This document shows positions 60,199 to 64,000 of a stretch of DNA of 64,000 nucleotides, piece after piece. Made by a program: the position numbers and the translations under genes. Below the pieces are notes generated by a model. It was not told the origin of the DNA and ran no database searches. It worked only from the letters and a program-made list of their open reading frames with translations. The DNA comes from Actinomycetota bacterium (lineage in GTDB: Bacteria; Actinomycetota; Acidimicrobiia; Acidimicrobiales; JAJPHE01): assembly GCA_021325435.1 (NCBI GenBank), contig JAJPHE010000031.1:1-64000 (forward strand), given 5' to 3'. The first letter of the stretch is position 1. Each line of letters begins with the position of its first letter.

Positions 60199-61769
60199 GC
60201 CAGTTGCCGGCCTGGCAACGGGCGGTGTGTTACGAGGTCTACGTTCCGTCGTTCTGCCGGGCCCGAGGGGCCGGCGCCGGTCCGGGTCTGGCGGCGGCCG
60301 GGGGGCGGCTACCCGGAGACCTCGAGGGCGTCCGATCCCGCCTGGACCACCTGGCCTGGCTCGGCGTGGACGTCATCTGGCTGACACCGTTCTATCCCTC
60401 TCCCATGGCCGACTTCGGCTACGACGTCGCCGACTACTGCGACGTGAACCCGGCCTTCGGCACCCTCGAGGACTTCGACCGGCTCCTCGATGACGCCCAC
60501 CGGCGGGGCATGAGGGTCATCGCCGACTGGGTGCCGAACCACACCAGCGACCAGCACCCCTGGTTCCTCGAAGCCCGCTCGTCGCGGGCCGCCCCCAAGC
60601 GCGACTGGTACGTCTGGCGCGACGGCAGCCCCGAGCGCCCCCCGAACAACTGGACGGCGGCGTTCACGGGCGGCCCGGCGTGGACGTGGGACGAGGCCAC
60701 CGGTCAGTGGTACCTGCACTTGTTCCTGCCCGAGCAGCCCGACCTCAACTGGGCGAACCCCGAGGTCGAAGAGGCGATGTTCGACGTGGTCCGCTTCTGG
60801 CTGGACCGGGGGCTCGACGGGTTCCGGCTCGACGTAATCCACGGCATAGGCAAGGACCCGGCCCTGCCGGACGCCCCGGAGGACCTGGCGCGGATTCCGT
60901 GGTCGAGCCAGAACGACTACCAGGGCACCCACGACATCCTCCGCCGCCTCAGACGCCTGGTCGACTCCTACCCCGACGAGCGGTTCCTCGTCGGCGAGGT
61001 GTACCTGCTGTCGACGGCCAAGGTGGCCCGCTACTACGGCCGGGGCGACGAGCTGCACCTCGCCTTCAACTTCCCCCCGCTGTACGCGCCGTGGGAGGCA
61101 GCCGCCTGGCGGCGGCGGATACAGCGGGTGGAGGAGGAGATGGGGCCGATCGACGCCTGGCCCACCTGGGTGCTGTCCAACCACGACAACCCCCGGCACC
61201 GCACCCGCTACGGGGGCTCGGAGGCGCGGGCCCGGGCGGCCGCCGTGCTGCTGCTCACCCTGCGGGGCACGCCGTTCCTCTACCAGGGCGAAGAGCTCGG
61301 CCTGCTCGACGCTGTCATACCCGACGACCGGGTGGTGGACCCCGGTGGGCGCGACGGGTGCCGGGCGCCGGTGCCGTGGGAGGCGTCGGCGGGTCACGGT
61401 TGGGCGGGGGTCGACCAGGTCGAGCCGTGGCTGCCGTGGCCCCCCGAGAGCGACACCCGCAACGCCAGCGTGCTCCGCGCCGACGCGAGCTCCATCCTCC
61501 ACCTGTACCAGCGCCTCATCGACTTGCGCCGCTCGTCGCCCGCCCTGCGTTCGGGTCGGTGGGAGGAGCTGGACGCTCCTCCGGACGTGCTCGCCTACCA
61601 ACGGGTGAGCGGGGACGACCGGCGGGTGGTCATCGTCAACTTCGGCGACGAGCGGGCCGAGGTGGCGCTGGCCGGGGGCCTGACCGTCCAGGTGGCCTCC
61701 GACGGCCAGGGCGAGGGGGCCCCCTACGCCGGGTCGGTGGGGCCGTCGGCGGCGGCCGTCCTCGGGTAG
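60195..61769 (+). CDS. GH13 alpha-glucosidase/oligo-1,6-glucosidase-like enzyme
   Basis: 524 residues from TTG 60195. (beta/alpha)8 barrel regions: DVIWLTPFYPSPMADFGYDVADYCDVNPAFGTLEDFDRLL, GMRVIADWVPNHTSDQHPWF (region I), GFRLDVIHGIGKDPAL (nucleophile Asp, region II), FLVGEVYLLSTA (acid/base Glu, region III) and VLSNHDNPRHRTRYGG (region IV). A short C-terminal beta domain follows. It should hydrolyse or transfer alpha-linked glucose units; exact linkage (1,4, 1,6 or sucrose/trehalose type) cannot be decided. It converges with the RNase D gene, and the two overlap by about 45 bases. Confidence 0.92.
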   Translation: MSQLPAWQRAVCYEVYVPSFCRARGAGAGPGLAAAGGRLPGDLEGVRSRLDHLAWLGVDVIWLTPFYPSPMADFGYDVADYCDVNPAFGTLEDFDRLLDDAHRRGMRVIADWVPNHTSDQHPWFLEARSSRAAPKRDWYVWRDGSPERPPNNWTAAFTGGPAWTWDEATGQWYLHLFLPEQPDLNWANPEVEEAMFDVVRFWLDRGLDGFRLDVIHGIGKDPALPDAPEDLARIPWSSQNDYQGTHDILRRLRRLVDSYPDERFLVGEVYLLSTAKVARYYGRGDELHLAFNFPPLYAPWEAAAWRRRIQRVEEEMGPIDAWPTWVLSNHDNPRHRTRYGGSEARARAAAVLLLTLRGTPFLYQGEELGLLDAVIPDDRVVDPGGRDGCRAPVPWEASAGHGWAGVDQVEPWLPWPPESDTRNASVLRADASSILHLYQRLIDLRRSSPALRSGRWEELDAPPDVLAYQRVSGDDRRVVIVNFGDERAEVALAGGLTVQVASDGQGEGAPYAGSVGPSAAAVLG

Positions 61770-62956
61770 CCGGGCGACTCGGCCCCGTCGCCGGAAAGGT
61801 CGGCCGGCACCCGCGACCGGATCTCGAGGAGCAGACCGCCCTTGCCGTCGAAGGCCAAGGCGGCCTCCCCCGCCGCCAAGCGCAGAACCGGCTCGCCCAC
61901 GAGACGGCGTCGCCACCCCGAGTCGAGCCTCGAGGGCTGCCCGCTGAGCAGCAGGCCCAGGTCGGTCCGGGTGGCCAGCAGCCCGGCGTCGATCTCCAGG
62001 TCCTCGGCCAGTTGGCCGACCCACGCCGCGGCCAACGCCACCGCCGGGCGACGGGTCCGGTCGAGGGAGGGCTCGGTAGGCAGCCGCAGCTCGGCCGGCC
62101 CGAGCGACTGGCCCTCCTCGACAGCGGCCAGGATCTGCTCGGCCACGCCCCCGCCGAGGTGACGCCCCTCGATCCCCCGGACGGCCGACAGCTCCTCGCG
62201 ATCGCGGGGCGGGCGATGGGCGATCGAGGACAGGGCCATGTCGGGCAGGACGAAGCGGGGCGGGATGTCGAGCTGTGACGCCCTCCGCTCCCGCCAGGCG
62301 GCCACGGCCTGGGCGACGCCCCGAGAGCGGCCCCGAAGCTGACGGGCGTCGCGCAGCTTCCACCACGCCTCCTCCGCCGGCATCGGCTGGCGGCGGCGGG
62401 CGAGCATCTCGGAACACTCCTGCTCCGCCCACTCGAGTCGGCCCAGGTCGGCCAGCCGGGCGACGAGGGCGTCGTGCAGGTCGAGCAGGTGGGCGACGTC
62501 AGCGGCGGCGTAGTCGCGCTGGGCCGCGGTCAGCGGGCGCCGGGTCCAGTCGGTCAGCCGGTCGCTCTTCGGCAGCGACAGGCCCAGAAGAGTGTGGGCG
62601 AGGCGCGACAGCGCCGGGGAGGAGAAGCCGAGGAAGCCCGCCACCACCTGGGTGTCGAACAGGGTGCGGGGTCCCCGCCCACACGCCAGGTCGAGCACCT
62701 CGAGGTCCTGGTCGCCGGCATGGGCGATGGCCACCCCGTCACCGGCGAGCACCCGGGCCAGGGGGGCCACGTCGACCTCGAACGGGTCGACGACCGCCAC
62801 CTGGTCGCGCCAGGCCAGCTGCAGCAGGGCGAGGCGGGGACGGTAGGTGCGTTCGCGGTGGAACTCGGTGTCGAAGCCGTAGCGGGGCTCGGAGGCCAGC
62901 TCCTCGCACAGCTCGTCGAAGCGGCTCTGGTCGTCGACCCATTCGAAGCCGCTCAT
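61724..62956 (-). CDS. rnd: Ribonuclease D
   Basis: About 410 residues from ATG 62956, overlapping the luciferase-like gene stop (ATGA). DEDD exonuclease: YGFDTEFHRERTYRPRLALLQLAWRD (Exo I), AIAHAGDQDLEVLDLACG (Exo II), and LTAAQRDYAAADVAHLLDLHDAL (Exo III, Y-x3-D). One or two helical HRDC domains follow (AWWKLRDARQLRGRSRGVAQAVAAWRERRASQLDIPPRFVLPDMALSSIAHRPP). It should trim 3' ends of tRNA and other small RNAs. Confidence 0.93.
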   Translation of the reverse strand: MSGFEWVDDQSRFDELCEELASEPRYGFDTEFHRERTYRPRLALLQLAWRDQVAVVDPFEVDVAPLARVLAGDGVAIAHAGDQDLEVLDLACGRGPRTLFDTQVVAGFLGFSSPALSRLAHTLLGLSLPKSDRLTDWTRRPLTAAQRDYAAADVAHLLDLHDALVARLADLGRLEWAEQECSEMLARRRQPMPAEEAWWKLRDARQLRGRSRGVAQAVAAWRERRASQLDIPPRFVLPDMALSSIAHRPPRDREELSAVRGIEGRHLGGGVAEQILAAVEEGQSLGPAELRLPTEPSLDRTRRPAVALAAAWVGQLAEDLEIDAGLLATRTDLGLLLSGQPSRLDSGWRRRLVGEPVLRLAAGEAALAFDGKGGLLLEIRSRVPADLSGDGAESPGYPRTAAADGPTDPA

Positions 62957-63783
62957 GGCACGCCCGACAGGGTCTCCCACAGCAGCTCCACCGACCGCAA
63001 CCAGGCCGCCTCCTCCCCCTGGGACGGGGACACCACCAGGTGCTGGACCCCGGCTCCGGCGAAGGCCTCCGCCTCCTCGCGCATCTTCTGACGGTCCCCG
63101 GACACACCGTCCCAGGCGACCCGCAGGGAGATGGTGAACTCGGGCTCAGGGCGGGCGGAGCGCAGCTCGGCGATGACCGGGCCGACCTGTTCGGGGTTCA
63201 TGAACGTCCCGTGCCAACCGTCGCCTCTGGTGGTGGCCCGCCGGAGGGCGGGCGGTGAGGCGCCTCCGACCCAGATCGGTATCCGGCCGACCGGGCGGGG
63301 CTGCACCTTCATCTTCCTCAGCGTGACGGTGCGCCCCGCGAAGTCGACGGGGTCGTCGCCCTCCCAACAGGCCCGCAGCACGTCGATGGCCTCGTCAGTG
63401 CGGCGGCCCCGTTCGCCGAAAGGGGCGCCGAGAGCCTGGAATTCACCTTCGAGCCAGCCGGCCGCCGCCCCGACCGTCACCCGACCGCCGGACAGCCGGT
63501 CCAGTGAAGCCAGCTCCTTGGCCAGGTGGAGCGGGTGCCGGTACGGCAGGACCAGCACGGACGTCCCCAGCCGGACCGTGGTGGTGGCGGCCGCCGCCCA
63601 GGTCAGGGTGACGATGGGCTCGTAGAGAAAGGCCGGCGGGTAGGCGGCGTCGGCGGGTATGGCGAGATGGTCGCTGACCCAGACGTCGGCGAAGCCGAGC
63701 TGTTCGGCCTGAATGGCCGCCCGCCGGATGGTGTCGGGCCCGGCCGCCCTGCCGTACTGCGGCAGGTGGACTCCCAGGCGCAT
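62953..63783 (-). CDS. LLM class F420-type oxidoreductase
   Basis: 276 residues from ATG 63783 (GTG 63786 is one codon upstream). MRLGVHLPQYGRAAGPDTIRRAAIQAEQLGFADVWVSDHLAIPADAAYPPAFLYEPIVTLTWAAAATTTVRLGTSVLVLPYRHPLHLAKELASLDRLSGGRVTVGAAAGWLEGEFQALG is the TIM-barrel luciferase fold of short F420-dependent oxidoreductases (about 280-300 residues). The fbiC gene in this window supports an F420 role. The substrate is unknown. Its stop overlaps the RNase D start. Confidence 0.88.
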   Translation of the reverse strand: MRLGVHLPQYGRAAGPDTIRRAAIQAEQLGFADVWVSDHLAIPADAAYPPAFLYEPIVTLTWAAAATTTVRLGTSVLVLPYRHPLHLAKELASLDRLSGGRVTVGAAAGWLEGEFQALGAPFGERGRRTDEAIDVLRACWEGDDPVDFAGRTVTLRKMKVQPRPVGRIPIWVGGASPPALRRATTRGDGWHGTFMNPEQVGPVIAELRSARPEPEFTISLRVAWDGVSGDRQKMREEAEAFAGAGVQHLVVSPSQGEEAAWLRSVELLWETLSGVP

Positions 63784-63803
63784 CACTCGAGGCTACCGGG
63801 GCT

Positions 63804-64000
63804 CTACCCCCCGTAGCTCATGCGGGTGTCCTCCATGCGCAGCACGGGGGTGTCCTCAGCGCGCAGGAAGCCGGCGTCGAGCACCTCGCCCACGAACAGG
63901 GTGTGGGCGCCGAGGTCCACCGCCCGCTCGAGGCGGCAGTCGAGGTAGGCGACGGCCCGGTCGAGGACCGGGCAGCCGGTGGCCCGCTCGTGAACCGCTT
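63804..64000 (-). CDS. Partial flavin reductase family protein (C-terminal end)
   Basis: The frame runs off the right edge. The visible 64 residues, AVHERATGCPVLDRAVAYLDCRLERAVDLGAHTLFVGEVLDAGFLRAEDTPVLRMEDTRMSYGG, are the end of the FMN-binding split-barrel flavin reductase domain (LFVGEVLDA...). Such reductases supply reduced flavin to monooxygenases and often sit beside luciferase-like genes. It lies 20 bases upstream of the F420-type oxidoreductase on the same strand. The start is outside the window. Confidence 0.8.
   Translation of the reverse strand, partial: AVHERATGCPVLDRAVAYLDCRLERAVDLGAHTLFVGEVLDAGFLRAEDTPVLRMEDTRMSYGG

Noticed and set aside
60309-62432. 707-residue minus-strand ORF
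   Set aside because: Overlaps the GH13 gene on the other strand and an alternative frame of RNase D; low complexity, no motif.

Overview
The window is strongly GC-rich, densely coded DNA from an actinobacterium. The best guess is an Acidimicrobiia-like lineage, inferred from gene content only and not from a database search. It carries a complete Pup-proteasome locus (mpa, dop, pup, prcB, prcA, pafA), the F420 gene fbiC, two luciferase-like oxidoreductases, a DUF4193 protein and an OpcA-type pentose-phosphate operon. Many neighbours overlap by 4 bases (ATGA, GTGA or TTGA), and many start codons are GTG or TTG.

Layout. 0-4.8 kb: the end of a gene that may be FtsH-like, a protein O-mannosyltransferase and several small or membrane proteins. 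4.9-9.4 kb: a secreted lytic transglycosylase, then three tandem type IV pilin genes, each with its own leader and hairpin terminator. 9.4-14.2 kb: a sugar-phosphate transferase, a flavin monooxygenase behind a 20-base palindrome, a class II aldolase and a membrane protein. 14.2-16.2 kb: a 1,960-base insertion between two copies of a dif-like site. 16.3-24.4 kb: assorted metabolic genes, including a double-domain ThyX-like protein. 24.5-36.3 kb: helY-tatC-tatA-lepB-pafA-prcA-prcB-pup-dop-mpa. 36.5-40.1 kb: ferredoxin, then a trmI/ttuA/ttuB-like tRNA-modification operon and small membrane proteins. 40.1-45.3 kb: ADP-forming acyl-CoA synthetase pair, desaturase, nagA and a FIST protein. 45.3-55.2 kb: tal-pgi-gnd-zwf-opcA-pgl, then fbiC and a LOG-family gene. 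55.2-64 kb: glycolate oxidase glcD-E-F, small proteins, a GH13 glucosidase, RNase D, a second luciferase-like oxidoreductase and a partial flavin reductase.

The most striking observation is at 14.2-16.2 kb. The right-hand site (16171-16198) has the 11-6-11 layout of a chromosome-dimer resolution (dif) site, and its inner CATAA/TTATG core matches E. coli dif. The left-hand site (14211-14238) keeps the XerD-like arm and the same 6-base centre but has a degenerate XerC-like arm. The DNA between them has no recognisable integrase or transposase. This is the layout expected of an integrative element that uses host XerC/XerD. It carries small leftward ORFs: a Cys4 zinc finger, tandem CCHC zinc knuckles and two helix-turn-helix proteins. 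When the element is closed into its predicted circle, the zinc-finger ORF reads in frame, without a stop, through the rebuilt attachment site into the first ORF at the other end. Integration would therefore split one 218-codon gene and separate the operon from the repeat-rich region upstream of it.

If the right site is the chromosomal dif, the window lies in the replication terminus region. No rRNA, tRNA or CRISPR array was seen.
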